Source: Blasia pusilla (taxonomy: Eukaryota; Marchantiophyta; Marchantiopsida; Blasiales). Taken from it: 64,000 nt of DNA. The notes under the pieces were generated by a model. The model did not search any database. It had not been told where the DNA came from and saw only the letters and a program-made list of their open reading frames with translations. Positions 12,260 through 25,200 of the stretch are shown here, piece by piece. The DNA is taken from NCBI GenBank assembly GCA_050084515.1, contig CM114272.1, positions 34,906,001 to 34,970,000 of the forward strand, given 5' to 3'. Both the position numbers and the translations under genes were made by a program. Numbering within the stretch: the first letter of the stretch is position 1; each line of letters begins with the position of its first letter.

Positions 12260-13900
12260 TGGGGAGCCTAAAAGGCGGGAGGCAATCGGATCATCCTCAA
12301 ATGAACTTCTCAAAATCGAGTCTCCTTGTCTTCCCTTTGACTTTTGGGACGCAATAGCGGACGCGGATGGTCACTGGGGCGATGAGGCTTGTGGCACAAG
12401 CTAGGAGAGAGAGGATGGGTCGTGTTAGAGCTTGACTTCTTCTTCGTTTTGATCCACACCATGGCTCCTATTGTGAAGTATTTCTATTTTTTATTTTCTT
12501 TTATAGATTCCTGCTCTTATTAGGGTTTCTCATATAGGCATTAGGATTTCACATGTTCTATTGTAGCAAACGATCCCCATGTTACTTCTTTCCATAATTC
12601 ACTCCCTTACCTCTACATTCATCTTCATATATCGTCCTTATTTCTTGCTCATGCTTGATTCATGGTTGCCTCCATCACTTCACCCTTAGGTACATCCTTC
12701 TTCCATCCATTTTTATATGTATTTACCTCTTCTCTTCCCACATCTTTAGTATCAACATGAAGCCACTAGTTATGTTTGGGGATGGGGTTTGGGACTAGAA
12801 GTCCTAGATGGTAATGGTAGTTAAGAGTTTATTCTAGGGGGAGCATTACCGTGGACGGGAAGAGAGTCGATTATCATGATTGGTAGTTCAAATGGGGGGA
12901 GTTTAGGCGGTTTTGGCGGGGTTTGTCTCTCGAGATGGATGGAGGGGGTAATGGTATCCTATAAGGGAGTTGTATCAATGCCTCAACCCAAACCAACCCC
13001 CCATGTGGGGACTTGCGGGTCGTCTATTCAGGATATAAAATGCCCTTGTTTTCCCAAATTCTTCACACGTTTAGGAATTTGCAGGGTTGCACACGGACAA
13101 AGGTTGTGTTCAATGACATGTCCGTCCTATGGACGGACATATCAGTGTGGGTGTGGATGCCTGCAGCCCGTAGCTAAGCTCGCCCAGAGCCTGCTATGTA
13201 GACCCAATCTGACAGAGCCTGCATCCGTTGCGGGGCCTCTAGATGGGCTCAGATGTGGGACGGGCATGTCCGAGGACATATTTGTTCCATGGACGGACTT
13301 GTCTGTTTCCGTGCAACCTTGGGAATTCATAACCACTGAGTAGCAAAATATCCTGACCTTGACAAATTTGGATGGGTGGTTCCTCCAGTCAACCATGGCT
13401 GCTCAATGCTTTCTGGATCATCACCCCCTTCTAAGGCATGGGAATGGTTGAGGACCCACCTTGGCAACATGATAGGTCTCTTAGGAGCACCTCTCTTGCA
13501 CTTGCGTGTGTGTGTAGGAACTAGGGTGCTAGCGTCCGGATTCCCTCATAGCAGAGGGTGGATGTGGCTCGATATGCCAATGTAGATTCAGGAGTGGAGT
13601 TTTAGGCTGGGTGAGCCATTTTTACTCTAATTTTATATGTTGTGTGGTCTCGGTGTACATGCATGAGTTCATTTCTTATATGTGTGTGGATCTACCCATA
13701 TGTTGGGAAGATCGGTGTTGTATGGTGTGGATATGACCAATGTTGTGTATTATGTAGCGATGTGTATGCACACGATAATGGTGTCTCCGCTATATATGGG
13801 GAGGGAAGGATGACCATAGAGAAGTTGTGGCCCAACTAAGGCATTTTTTAGGAGGTGATTGGGAGTCTTAAGAGATCGAGTTTGTGCCATAGAAATTTAG
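12260..13900. other. Intergenic stretch without a recognised gene
   Basis: Open frames are short and carry no domain. A 10-bp inverted repeat (ATGTCCGTCC, spacer TAT, GGACGGACAT) lies at about 13118-13140, and GGACGGAC-type words recur here and again at 19.38-19.62 kb. The right part may be the decayed 5' end of the retroelement that follows. Confidence 0.45.
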
Positions 13901-13949
13901 TTGGTTTGTGCCGGATGATCTTGTAGTAGCCAGGTTGCGACGATATAGG

Positions 13950-16560
13950 ACACTTGGACAAGCTTGTGAGTACTCCCCCGCTGCTCGTGCCCTTCGCCCA
14001 ATGGACATGGCACCTCTATCATCTGTTACCATCAATGCCCTCTGGAGGCTACATCCTTGCCTATGATATTCCAGATTTTGCAAGTGACTTTCATCTTGAC
14101 ACGATTGTATGCCTTGACTCGTCCTTCTTTGCACTGGCACTTGGACGTTCTTCTAGGATTGCGGGAAGAGTGTTGTCAAGTATGATGTACAAACACCTTC
14201 GTGATTCCTTTCCTCCCAAGGACTCTGCCTATGAATTTCCCAAGTTTCTTTAGGTGGTCTCTCACCTACCTCAAGGGAGAGTGCCAACCACAATAGCCCA
14301 AGTATTGGGGGCGGGGCGACTTTTGGCCTTGTCGAAGGAGGGTGGCGGTATTCATCTGATTGCCATAGATAAGGTGCTCTTGCAGTTGGTGAGTCGCACT
14401 ATCACTTTGCAATTTTTTGAGGCTTTCTTGTCACACCTAAGTCTCCATTTGTTTGGAGTTGCTACGCCGGTCAGGTGTGAGACAATAGCCTTAGGTTTGA
14501 GGGCTTATCTTGATGTACATCTTGAGTGGGTGATCCTCCAAGTGGATGTGGAGAATGCCTTCAATTCCGTATCGTGGGCATCTATCTTCATAGAGTTGAG
14601 GTATGCATGTAGCCCCATTGCGAGCCTCATTCCATTCCTACAAGCTTTCTATGGGGCTCCTCCGGCCATCTATTTCCACCATGGTCGGTGTTAGGAGGAG
14701 GTCACAATTTTGGAGTCCGCCATCGCAACTTGTCAGGGCGACCCTTTGGGTGGCATATTTTTTGCTTTGGCTTATTACCGAGTGGTTCTTTTTATGGTGG
14801 AAGCTCTTCTCGGGTTGCATTTTTCCCTTGTTGGCAAGTGATACTCATATTGTGGGCCCTAGAGATCTAGTTTTCCTTGCTTTCAGCATTTTTCTCCTCA
14901 GTTGGCAAGGGTCGGCCTTGCGGTGAAGGAGGGGAAGTACAAGGCTTGGTCTCCATCAAGCCTACCTGACCATCTTCATTTACGCGACGGATTCATGACA
15001 CTTGTCAGAGGGCTTTGTGTCATGGGAGTCCCACTTAGGAGCCAAGACTTTTTTTCGAGTTTGGTGGTGGCGGCTCTTACCGAGGATTTACTCCAAATCG
15101 ATAATCCCACAAAGATTGGTGACCCTTAAGTCGCCTACGGCATTCTCTCTTCTTGTTTTGCAAGCTCACCTAATTCTCTCACTAGAACTATTTGGATGTC
15201 TAGTCACCTTTCGACCCTCTATAGATCCTTTGATAGGAAGATCTTATAGGTGTTTGGGGACCTTTTAAGACCCGGTTCCTTTGAGCTAGCTCGTAGACAT
15301 CCCTCTTTGCCGATTGCCTATGGTGGAGTAGGCCTTCTCTCAATGGAATTAATTAGTGGCCTCCTCAACTTTTTGGGGAGTTGGGCCATAGCAACATCCC
15401 TTCTTTGCTCTAGATTTACGGTGAGGGATAGACCACTTCTTCTACACTGTCCCAGATTGAGGATGGCATGTTCTCACTACAGTCTTGCTTAGTTCATGTA
15501 CAGATTCCCTTCTAGGTGAGGCTAGAGCCATTCTCCCTACTTTCTCCTCCCTAGTTACCTCCAGTCAGTCTGGGCTCCAATATTCTTTAATGAAAGCCCA
15601 TTTTGAGGCATTTTTTAGAGTCACTATGTCATATGGGGATATTCCCATGGAGGATCAGGCCCGTATTTGCTCTTTCTTCGGAAAGGGGGCAGGCTCATGG
15701 ATGGGTGCTCGTCCCCTCATCCCAACTTTCTGTATTTCACTACTTACCTACACCACAGCAATTTGGTTCCGACTGGGTCTCCCCCAACCATTAGTGATTG
15801 GTACGATACACTATGAGTGTTGCCAGAGTCTGGATCAACTTCATGTGCATTTTGTTTGTTGTCAAGTTGTGGGTGAGAGGATTGCCACTCATGATGTTGT
15901 GCATGATATCATGTTCAATATTGCTCACGAGATAGGCTTCCACGTGCATAAAGAGAGGCACTACTCCATGCACGATTTCCTTATCCTTATTGATCTTTAT
16001 ATGATACAAGAGGCTGAGGTGGCGGCAGCAGCGGTGGACGTTATAGTGACGGATCCTACACGGAAGGTTTTGCAAGCCCAAGTGGTAGCACAAGGGAGAT
16101 TTCTTCAAGGAGCGGCGACAGTGATGGCGACGACGGTGAAGAAGACCCATCTCTATAGTCAACTTTACGATGGACACCTATTCGTACCCCTAGCCATAGA
16201 GATATATGGAACTATGGGGGAGAGATTTGACTTGTTCCTTATGGATTGCACTGCCCATCATCTCCGATTGATAAATGGGTTGTCATTATCTACTACGATG
16301 CTCTATTGTAGGCAGCGTGCCCAAGCCAATCGGCTTTTGCGGCAGGCTCAGGCTGTAGGAGATGTCAGTGCTAGAGGCCCACTTAGTGGTAGTCAGGTCT
16401 CTCTAGGTGTTGCTGATATTATCTTTATTGTTAGTGAGTTTAGCCAATAAGGGGGGTGCCCCCTTTTCTTTATCTAGGCCATTTGTGGCCTTCACGTACT
16501 CGACTCTTTGAGTCCCCCCCTATTTTGTAGTCCGAATGGGTTTTCCATCACCCACTTTTT
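13950..16560 (+). mobile_element. Decayed non-LTR retroelement (copy 2): reverse transcriptase and C-terminal domain
   Basis: The RT domain is clear at 14500-14700 (LQVDVENAFNSVSWASIF) with QGDPLGG following at about 14730 in a shifted frame. Downstream pieces such as LARRHPSLPIAYGGVGLLSM (15285-15345) match the thumb and connection region. From about 15810 to 16450 a long open frame gives the C-terminal domain (RIATHDVVHDIMFNIAHEIGFHV, VDVIVTDPTR, FVPLAIEIYG). The spaced His-Asp, Asp and Glu suggest a nuclease-like domain, but that is inference. The end of the frame and its 3' untranslated tail also occur at 57 kb. Several stops and frameshifts make it inactive. Confidence 0.72.
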
Positions 16561-17800
16561 ATTTAGACCTCTTTGCCCCTTGTTATCACTCATTTCTTGT
16601 CAAGTCTTGTTGGTAGGGTAATGATGTTCTTAGTTTTAGTTTACTCTCTTTATATTGTTGCAATCTTGGAATTACTTAACTTTCTTTTAAACTCTTGATA
16701 AGTTCTCCCATTTGCTTTTGCTCTAATCTTCTTTTTTTCTATTCCTTTTGAGTAGGAAGGGATACATCTCTTGTACCCTTCGTCTCTATCTTTCTTATCT
16801 TCGTCTCGTGGATAAGAAGGGGATGGAGAGGAGGAGAGTTAGAAGCCCTTGTGACATGGAGCCCAACTATGATGGATATAATGGGAGTAGAAAATGTCAC
16901 TAAAGTATCAAGATCCACACAAACAAGTAAGTAGCCTCTCTAGATCCAATCATCATCATACAATCTATAAGAGCAAGTTTTGGTGGGATGAATTAAAGTG
17001 AAGAGAAACCCCCTTTTAAGGTTGTGAATAAAAAGATACCGGAGTGGAAAATATTTCAGAGTCATGATATTTTTTTCTCTCTCTTTTCTAGCTTGTGTGT
17101 TTCTAAATTTTTGAATTGAATGGGAAATAAATTCTAAAATCTAGTAATGTGAGGAATCATTTTCACTCCTTCATATCACTTCTGATGTTGTAGGGATACA
17201 TTTAACATAATTTTCTTGGTTTCTTGAAGGATCCATCTTTGGTGAAGTGGAACTCATTACCTTTAGCCTTCTTAGGATTGGGGCCACAATGAAAGATGAC
17301 GATGTAGGTAATTATGGACTATTTGTGTTTTATGTTATGGTCAAGGAGTGGCATCAAAGATTTCAAGCCAATCAAGTGGAGAAAGAGAAGTTTGGGTTAT
17401 ATTAAGACAATTTACATAGTGGAAAGTCATTCAAAAATAGGTTCAGACTTGTAATAATTTTATTTAAAGTTCACATGAGACAACATTATAGAATATCTTA
17501 TAAAAATTTCAAGAATATAGTGGATGCGATTGAAACGGTTATGCTTCCTAGGTTGGAATGGGAGAGAACAAGAAAGAGAGTTGAGAAAACAAAATATGCT
17601 ATGATAATACTCTATTGATTTGCCCACAATCTAATTTGAGAATCTTGAAGGACTTATGCGATATTAAGAATTCAACTAGTCTTAAATACCTATCCATTAT
17701 CATGTATATTCTCACCAGTAGATCAAATATGTTCTAAATTATTCCATGGCCAATAATTGATAATGTAAAAAATGAGCAAATCTTACCATATCTATGGAAT
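16560..17800. other. AT-rich spacer, nothing recognised
   Basis: No domain, no long open frame, no clear repeat structure. Confidence 0.5.
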
Positions 17801-17806
17801 TTATGG

Positions 17807-18562
17807 TGCGCATACACATCGCTTCACAACATACATAGCTTGTCACATCCACACCACACAACACCGATCTTCCCCACACACGGGTAGATTCATACATGTA
17901 CAGAAATCAACTCATACATATATATGGAGATCACACAACAAAAATAAAGAGTAGTAAGAACGGCACACCCGACCTAAAATTCCACTCCTCAGTCTACATC
18001 GGCATATCGAGCCTCGTCCATCCTACGTTATCAAGGAATCCGGATGCTAGCACCCTGGTCCTATTTCACACACGAACATGAGAGGTGCTCCAACGGCCCA
18101 ACATACGAAAGATGGCTTGGGAAAGCCATCTTCCTTCCTTCTATAGGGTTGGGAGAGCCAAAAGGCTCTTCCCCCAAAAATAGCTATCCTCTTGGTAACC
18201 TATGCGCACAGGTTACCAAGGGCGGGTGACTTGCTCAACAAGTCACCCGGTTGTGAAAGACCTCAACATGAAAGTTGTCAAAAACGATGTTCCTGACACA
18301 ACGGACCTATCCTCGACCTCATCTGACACTGCGGGACAAAGTTACACTCAAGAAAGTTCGTTGGCTCCAATGCCCTATCCACGATAGATCTCGGCCTATT
18401 GGCTGCTCATGTGTGATAACTGTCATGCGCATACACATCGCTATATAACATATATCACTGGTCACATCCACACCACACAACACCGATCTTCCCCACACAC
18501 GGGTAGATCCACACATGTACAAAAATCAACTCATACATATATATATATGGAAATCACACAAC
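17807..18562. mobile_element. Candidate small element: paired direct repeats of about 135 bp
   Basis: The segment 17807-17939 is repeated at 18426-18562 in the same orientation. Both start TGCGCATACACATCGC, share a perfect core (GGTAGAT preceded by CCACACCACACAACACCGAT), and end in ATCACACAAC. About 490 bp separate them. Size and arrangement resemble a terminal-repeat retrotransposon in miniature, but I see no primer-binding site after the left repeat, no polypurine tract before the right one, and no target-site duplication. A simple segmental duplication is an alternative. Confidence 0.45.
18109..18249. other. Array of four consecutive hairpins
   Basis: Within 141 bases there are four inverted repeats in a row. 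18109-18132: AAGATGGCTT, loop GGGA, AAGCCATCTT (10 bp, perfect). 18153-18174: GGGAGAGCC-type arm, loop AAAA, GGCTCTTCCC (one bulge). 18191-18220: CTTGGTAACCT, loop ATGCGCAC, AGGTTACCAAG (11 bp, perfect). 18223-18249: CGGGTGACTTG, loop CTCAA, CAAGTCACCCG (11 bp, perfect). Each arm has a different sequence, so this is not one hairpin duplicated. It lies inside the direct-repeat pair. Confidence 0.75.
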
Positions 18563-18599
18563 TACCCCCTAGTTGGCAGTTGGATTTCCAAATTTTTCA

Positions 18600-18800
18600 A
18601 TATTATTGAAAAGAAGGGAAAAAGTAAGAAAAAAAATAGGAAGGGGGGAGGAGAAAAAAGGAAAAAAAATTGAAAAAATTTAGAGATGAGGAGAATAGAA
18701 CGGAAATTTTTTCTTAAAAAATTACTAAGGAAAAAAGGGAAAAATGAGGGGAAAAAGGAAAACATGAAAAAAAGGGGAAATTTTAGATTTTTGGCCCGAC
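18600..18800 (+). repeat. Polypurine low-complexity tract
   Basis: Almost entirely A and G on the plus strand for about 190 bases, in irregular runs. The minus-strand open frame through it encodes only a Phe/Pro/Ser-rich run. Confidence 0.85.
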
Positions 18801-18859
18801 AATTTTCCATCGTCCGATAATTTAAATACAGAGCGTCAAATCTAGGTCAAGTAGATCTG

Positions 18860-20030
18860 ACAATGTTGGCTATTGAGTGTACTCAGATTGTTGGATCTAG
18901 AGCTTTGAGATCGAACCGTACGATCTTACCCTGTGCACCACTTTCTGAGCCGTTCAATGTGGGGACGGAGATTGGACAGTCCGATCTCGCCCCTTGCCCT
19001 CTCCCGAAGCCGTTCGATGTGGGGGCAGAGATCGGTAAGTGCAATCTCTGCCCGGACCTAACAGCCTTTCCTCTACACTCACTGCTCAAAACGGCGAGTG
19101 AGGAGTTCGGGCTTCCCCCTCCCCTTGCTCACTTTTGCCTCGGGCTCCTCCGCTCTGAGCTCGCTCTCGTCAAGCTTGGGCTCCTTCCCTCCAAGCACTC
19201 TCTCATTAGGCCTCTTTTGGCCAATCGCCGTTGTCGTTGGGCCTCGCTCAACCCTCTCTTACCTCCGTCAGCCCTCTCTCAGGCTTGTCCGCTCGCGACG
19301 CATCAAGCCGAAGCCTTGCTCTCGTCCCCCTCTCGTAGAGCCTTCTCTCTCATGATTGTACAAAAATTGGACAAGTCCTTCCTTAAGACGGACACGGACG
19401 GACATGGGTTCCAAGAGGTAGGACCCACACTTTTAGTCCATGATGGAAGGCAATGTAAGGATGAGAGGAGCAATAAGTGAGGAGGGAATGGAAGTGGAGG
19501 GAGGAAGAAATGGGGGAGTGTGGAAAACGAAGGCAAGTAAGAAGAATGAGAAAGAAGGGAAAGGTGGGGCCCATACGGATAAGTCCTTCCATATGACGGA
19601 CATAAGTCCACGGACACGGACTTTGCCCACATGCAACCTTGCTCTCTCTGCCCTCTTGGGGCTCATCAAGTTGCGTTCCTCTCTCAACCTTTGTAGACCT
19701 CGTCCGCTCGTGGATCCTCGAGTCGCGACACTGCTCTCGGCCCTCTTGGGCTCATCGAGCCACGGCCCTCTCTCAACCTTCCTCATAATCATACTCGGTA
19801 AGTCGGTTTCTGTGGCTGATTTTTTTGCAGGGCTGACCTCAAGATGCTACGCCCTCATAGATTTGTGGCCTCTTGATCCCCGCTCCCTTATTGCGGCTCC
19901 ATTTCTCTCATTTCTCTCTGGGTACAGAGTTCTCTTTGGATTATTCCCACTGTTTGTCTCAGCCTCATTATCATTGCTTGGCGGAGTAGTAGCGCTCTCT
20001 GGGCTTGAGTGAGTTTTTTTGCAAGGTGGG
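18860..20030. other. GC-richer island with diverged internal repeats, no gene supported
   Basis: Related units appear around 18950 and 19010 (GCCGTTCAATGTGGG and GCCGTTCGATGTGGG, about 62 bp apart) and again as CCCTCTTGGG/CTCTCTCAACC words at 19640-19780. Open frames overlap on both strands and have no domain. It is probably a degraded LTR or other transposon fragment. Confidence 0.4.
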
Positions 20031-21470
20031 CCGGTCCTGATCATTGAAAAATTTTGTAGGAAGGATATCGGGACACGCTCGGTAGTGTAGACATCACATA
20101 CCAAACGCAATAGCTTTACATGATACAATCATACAAATCAGCGTTACAATTTAAAGTTGAAGGAAACACACACTTGCATTGGTCTTCTTTTTTTCCTAGC
20201 TAGCTTGGGACGCATCCCTCTTGTCTACTCCTACTTCTTCTTCTTGAGGATTCCTCATGAATTTGCTCATCATCTTGAACCTTCATATCTCTTAGGCTCT
20301 TCACAGGCTTTGGGATGTATTCTTATGAGCTAACATTATGGACTCTTTTCCTTGGCTTAGCACCCTCATTTAGAGGATGTTTTGATCTACACCTAACCTG
20401 GTTCTCAATAGATTGGACATGCCTCTTCAAGCCCCTTTCCCCCTCAATTAGGGGATGGCTATGTGGTATTGAGGAGGGAAGAGAATCCGTCTTGGCATTT
20501 CCATAATTTGGCTCGCTTTTGTAATCCAACCTAGTCCCCCATTTTGATTCAATCTTGCTTCTAACTTTCGGACTTGAGTGCACCTTGATTGATCATTTTT
20601 TTGAAATGGGAGACCACGATGGGCTTTCAGGTGTAGTATCTGCAGGTTTTACTCAATAGGGTTTCTTAGAATTGCACGGGTGAGCTCCCTTTTACATTTC
20701 ACCTTGGTCCTTGGCTTGGATCGACTTCATAGTGGTGCGTCTTTGAGTCATACCTCACGATTTTTCCGTTGTGTACAATAAGGTAAACTGTCATTTTATG
20801 TTTTACTAACCATATGGTATGTAGCTCTAGTAGGCTGTAAGGAAGTGCATTTGGAGCCTTCAAGACTGTAGACATAAAATAGTGGTAGAGTAGAATTTAT
20901 GATGCTAGTAGAGTCTTGATGCTTCTCTTGAAGTATTTTCCTGCCAATATATGTAAACTTGAATAAGTAGATTGGTTATGTAACCCTACTGCTAGTTGAT
21001 GTAGAATAGACAAAAATCAATACCAGATTCTATAGCCTTACGAATTGTATGTAGTATGAAGCTTAAAAGAAATGCATAACATATATGTGTAAAAAATTCA
21101 ACTATAATGAGAAAACAGAAATCCAAGCTTCATACTTTAATGTATAAATGTATACTTTGCAAAATGTAAACACTCCACAAACCACATGGATGCTAAAAGG
21201 TTTTGGAGCCGACAACACACAAACAAACAATAGGTGTTTAAATAGCTCTATGGACCCTCGAAGTGGCAAAGAACCAAAAGAGCAAATCAAATCAAATTAG
21301 GCAGAGATTAGAATCGTAACTGTCAATCTCCGTTTGATTGATATGGCTTAAAACGGCTACTCGACGGTAATGATGAAACAACCATTTCTCGCACAAACTC
21401 CGTATACGTGGAATATAAGAACCGAAGATTGTGTGAAGAAAGGGCATTTTGAATAGAGACATATGTTGCG
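20030..21470. other. AT-rich spacer, nothing recognised
   Basis: Short open frames only, with no domain and no clear repeat. Confidence 0.5.
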
Positions 21471-21474
21471 TTTA

Positions 21475-21549
21475 GGGGTGAGGTTTAGAGACACGTGTCA
21501 ACCTGGGAAGGCCCCTCGTCTAAAGGCCATCCTCTTATAATAATATAGA
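21475..21549 (-). mobile_element. Helitron-like 5' terminus
   Basis: Read on the minus strand from 21549, the sequence starts TCTATATTATTATAAGAGG after an A, followed by GATGGCC and later GTTGACACGTGTC. The same start and subterminal motif occur on the plus strand at 28455. Helitrons begin with TC and insert between A and T. The matching 3' end was not found. Confidence 0.45.
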
Positions 21550-22006
21550 TTAAGAAGGTGCGCAAAATGATGTTTGCGTAACTAATTATGCATTCTTACA
21601 TTTTTTATGATCTCTTTTTAGAGTTTTCTCTTATTCTTTTCAAGAGTTCTTTTATTGATTTTTTCATTTCTTGTCAATTTTGAATATTTTTTCATAAAAT
21701 ATTATATTTTACACTTTATTTTCCTTATTTTTAAAAACTTACATTTAAAAAACATGCATTTCATAGTCATCTTACTACAAATTTACAATTTCATATTTTA
21801 TTTTATTTATCAATCTAGACCAAATGGAAGAAAGTGAGATAAAAATGACTTTGGCAAAGAAATCCACTTTATTATAAAAACAAACCTCAAAAGAGGACAA
21901 AGGAAGGCAACAACAGAACAACCTCCCAAGAAGGGAAGGAGTCAAGCAATGGAGAAAGAAAAAGACAACCAACCAACATAGAAACTAACTCAACGAGCTA
22001 TACCAT

Positions 22007-22228
22007 TCATTTATATTATTAGGGGAGAGTGCCTTCTTGATTTGCAAACACATCTCTGTTTGACATGTGGCAATTGGGCAGAAGAAAATGTTTCACATGC
22101 TACAGGCAACAAGAAAAAAAACTGAATTTGTGTGTAACATCATTAGTCCCTTCCCTTCACAGACTATACACTAGCAAAAATTTTCAAATAAATTTTTATT
22201 TCTCGTGCATCGCACTACACCTTACTAG
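22007..22228 (+). mobile_element. Candidate short non-autonomous Helitron
   Basis: The left end TCATTTATATTATTAGGGG and a subterminal GTTTGACATGTGGC resemble the other Helitron-like starts in the window. The right end has a short hairpin remnant (GTGC, ATC, GCAC at 22205-22215), then about ten bases and CTAG at 22225-22228, followed by T as expected for a Helitron target. The left flank is T rather than A, so the exact 5' base is uncertain. Confidence 0.45.
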
Positions 22229-22229
22229 T

Positions 22230-25200
22230 AATTTGAAAAAGAAACTTACAAGAAAACTAATAGTTGGTAAGATGTAAATGGATGATGACGGTAGTGGCCC
22301 CAAACCACTTAAGCTCAAGATATCGGCACCTATGCTTGTGCACATTATAATGCTAGTGGGATGTATTTCCAAAAATGAGTAGTTACAACGGAGAGATAAG
22401 GACGACAAGAAGTGACTTTTGAACTATGTGTGGCAAAACTTACAATGATTTACATTTGAGGTAATCCATAGTGTTTCAACATATAGGAAAGAAAGTGAAT
22501 ATTTTCAACGGAAATTTACTTTTCCACTTGGAGATGGAGAAAATTAAGTTATAACATAGATATTACCTGTGATACCACTTATTCCCTTTTATCATGATTA
22601 TTGGAACTTTTCTATGGATGTACGTATAAAAAGGGATTCATTGCATCGTGACAATAAAGAATGTGTTTGGTAACTTGAAAGAAGGATAGATAATTCTATG
22701 CAATTGCCCAATATCTCTAGAAGACTTTTCTAACTAATGATTGCATGTAGATTTCTGCATATTTTATCATTACGTATGGAGAGTCCTTATTACATTATAT
22801 CAAACTAGGATAAGAGATCAAATGCAAAAGCTCACTAATTTCTTCCTCAATCTTAAACTTAGACGAGGAGAATAGCTATATGCAAATTATTAACCACTAT
22901 ACAGCACGTTCATTTTACAATTCCTCTTTTCACATGGACTACTATTTTGTGAGTGCTTTGCGATTCTAATTCATGTGAGCTAGTTATAAGTCTTATTCAA
23001 GCCCCTTCTACTTTAAGGCTACTATGAATATTGGGAGCCTTGTATACTTGTGAGTCTTAAGGGATGCAATGACTCGCAAGGACTTCATAGTTTTGTGTGC
23101 ATATTGTCATACGTCTACTCCTCTTGAACGTAGGTCTCATGTATTACGGAAGTGTACATTAAGTAGGCCATGATGTCCTTACTGATCAACACCCAAACAC
23201 ACTTACATTAGCTATTATTTGGGTCAACCAGTCTCACATCTCCCAAGTCCTACACTTAGGCTATCCTTCAAGGTCAACATATCTAAGCGGGGCCGGACAC
23301 CAACCTAATCCTCACTCCCCAACATAAGCAAGTCCTTCAAGATTTGTGATAGACTTCCTTGGTAGTCTAAGAACCTACAACGACGTTAACCCGCCTAGCA
23401 GTCCCAACTGCTTATGGATCTCGAACGAGTCTATGACCGACCCAATATTTGAGTCATGGGTTTAAGGTTGATATATATATTAAATCCCCTTGGACTTGGC
23501 TTGGTATCTACACCCCGAAGCCAACCTCTCAACCCATCCTTGGCCCTTGGTTTACCCCCACAGTTCCCCAAGGTGGGGTCCGGGTCCCAAACTCCCTTGG
23601 AGACTCTCCCCCTTAAATATAGTTATAGAGATCTCAACCCCCTTCTAACCTTTGGAAAATATCTATTGGTCCACTCCTTCTGGCCCTCAACCCAGCTACA
23701 GTTCTGGTAATTTACGGGTGGTTTCTCGAGCTTGGCATATGCATTTGTCTATATTCTAGTGCGTTGGAATTTTCTTCTTCGAAGCTTTCCAACGCCAACT
23801 TAAATGCATCTTGGATCTAGTTGTTATGACATCATACGTGGAAAACCCCGAAATGATTAGTTAAGCTCCAAGTATCTGGGTGCCCAACTCTTGTGGGACT
23901 TGAGCTCCTCTCAAGTCCTACTTGGTGTTTAGTCTTCTTCTACTAGGTCACGACCACCATAACTTGAGATGCCCAACAAGGCTCCCGTCTCACTTACAAC
24001 TCATGTCTCATTCTAAAGACTCCGATGTGCTTCCGTCCTAGTGTGAGCCCACTAGAGTTCTGATGTTTCGCATTGTCGCGCGTGTGGCTCTGACAATTGC
24101 GATACATACACGTCTTTCAATAAGTATACTTATTGATGTGCTACAACAGACATGATATATTGTTGATTTTGAGTGCAACTTGCAAAGTACTTGTAATCTA
24201 CAAGTACAATGCCTCACCTTCTACAACTCTTGAGTAACATGAAGTACTAGCAAAAACTTGCAAAAGTATACTTATATACAAAATAGTTTGTAAGTATTAT
24301 TTGCAAGCTTTCATACTTGTAAGATACTTGCACAAACTTGCAAAAAACTTGTAAAAAGAACTCATAACGACTTGCCAATAATGAACCTAGGCAATAAATT
24401 CCCCTTTCTCCTCCATGATTCCTCATTTGTCTCTTTTTCTCTCAACTTTCCAAACTCCTCTTCTCACTTTTAAGCTAATTTCTTTCTATAGTGGTTTAAG
24501 TCTAGAGTAACAAATTTTCTTTTAATGTTACAAGAGAGAACCTATGGATGAGTCATGATTATGGTACTATGAGTTTTTTTTCCTTATTGCTGATTTCAAA
24601 ACTAATTATGGTGTGTCGCACATGGTGGTTAGTATTACAAATGCTTTAACTTGTATCCAAGAGATGCGTACAAAGTTAGCTTGTGGTAATTCAAGATTGA
24701 AAATCTATTAAAAAATATGATTTCAAAACTATAAGAAATGAATGAAAATAAAAAGGAAAGAATTACAAAGAATAACTTTAAAAGAGCCTAATATCCCCTT
24801 GAATAAAGTGTTTTAAAGACTTAAAAATAAATCCAAATTATGGAGAATAGGGAAAGAAAACCACTATTTTGCAAGAGCTTTGTGATTATATACAACTACT
24901 ACTTGGATTTACAAAGTATTCATAAATTTTGTAGTTTTGCAAGAGTTTTGTGAGCATTTTACGAGTAGGTTGTAAGTAAGAAAAACAACTAAGTAAACTT
25001 AAAAAATCCTATAATCCACTTGCAAAGCTATGAAAAATTTGTAAATGGTTTTAATGTATCTTGTAAGCCTCTAGTGGTTGCTTTTCAAATATAAGAAAAT
25101 GGCCCTTTTGACTCACATCACAATCTCGAATTACAAGTCAAAGTTTCTTCTTTGCGAGTGCCAAACTCGTAATCTTGCTATTGGTTTACGAAGAAAATAT

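Noticed and set aside
18863-19480. A 205-residue protein gene
   Set aside because: No domain, internal nucleotide repeats that cross frames, and overlapping open frames on the other strand.
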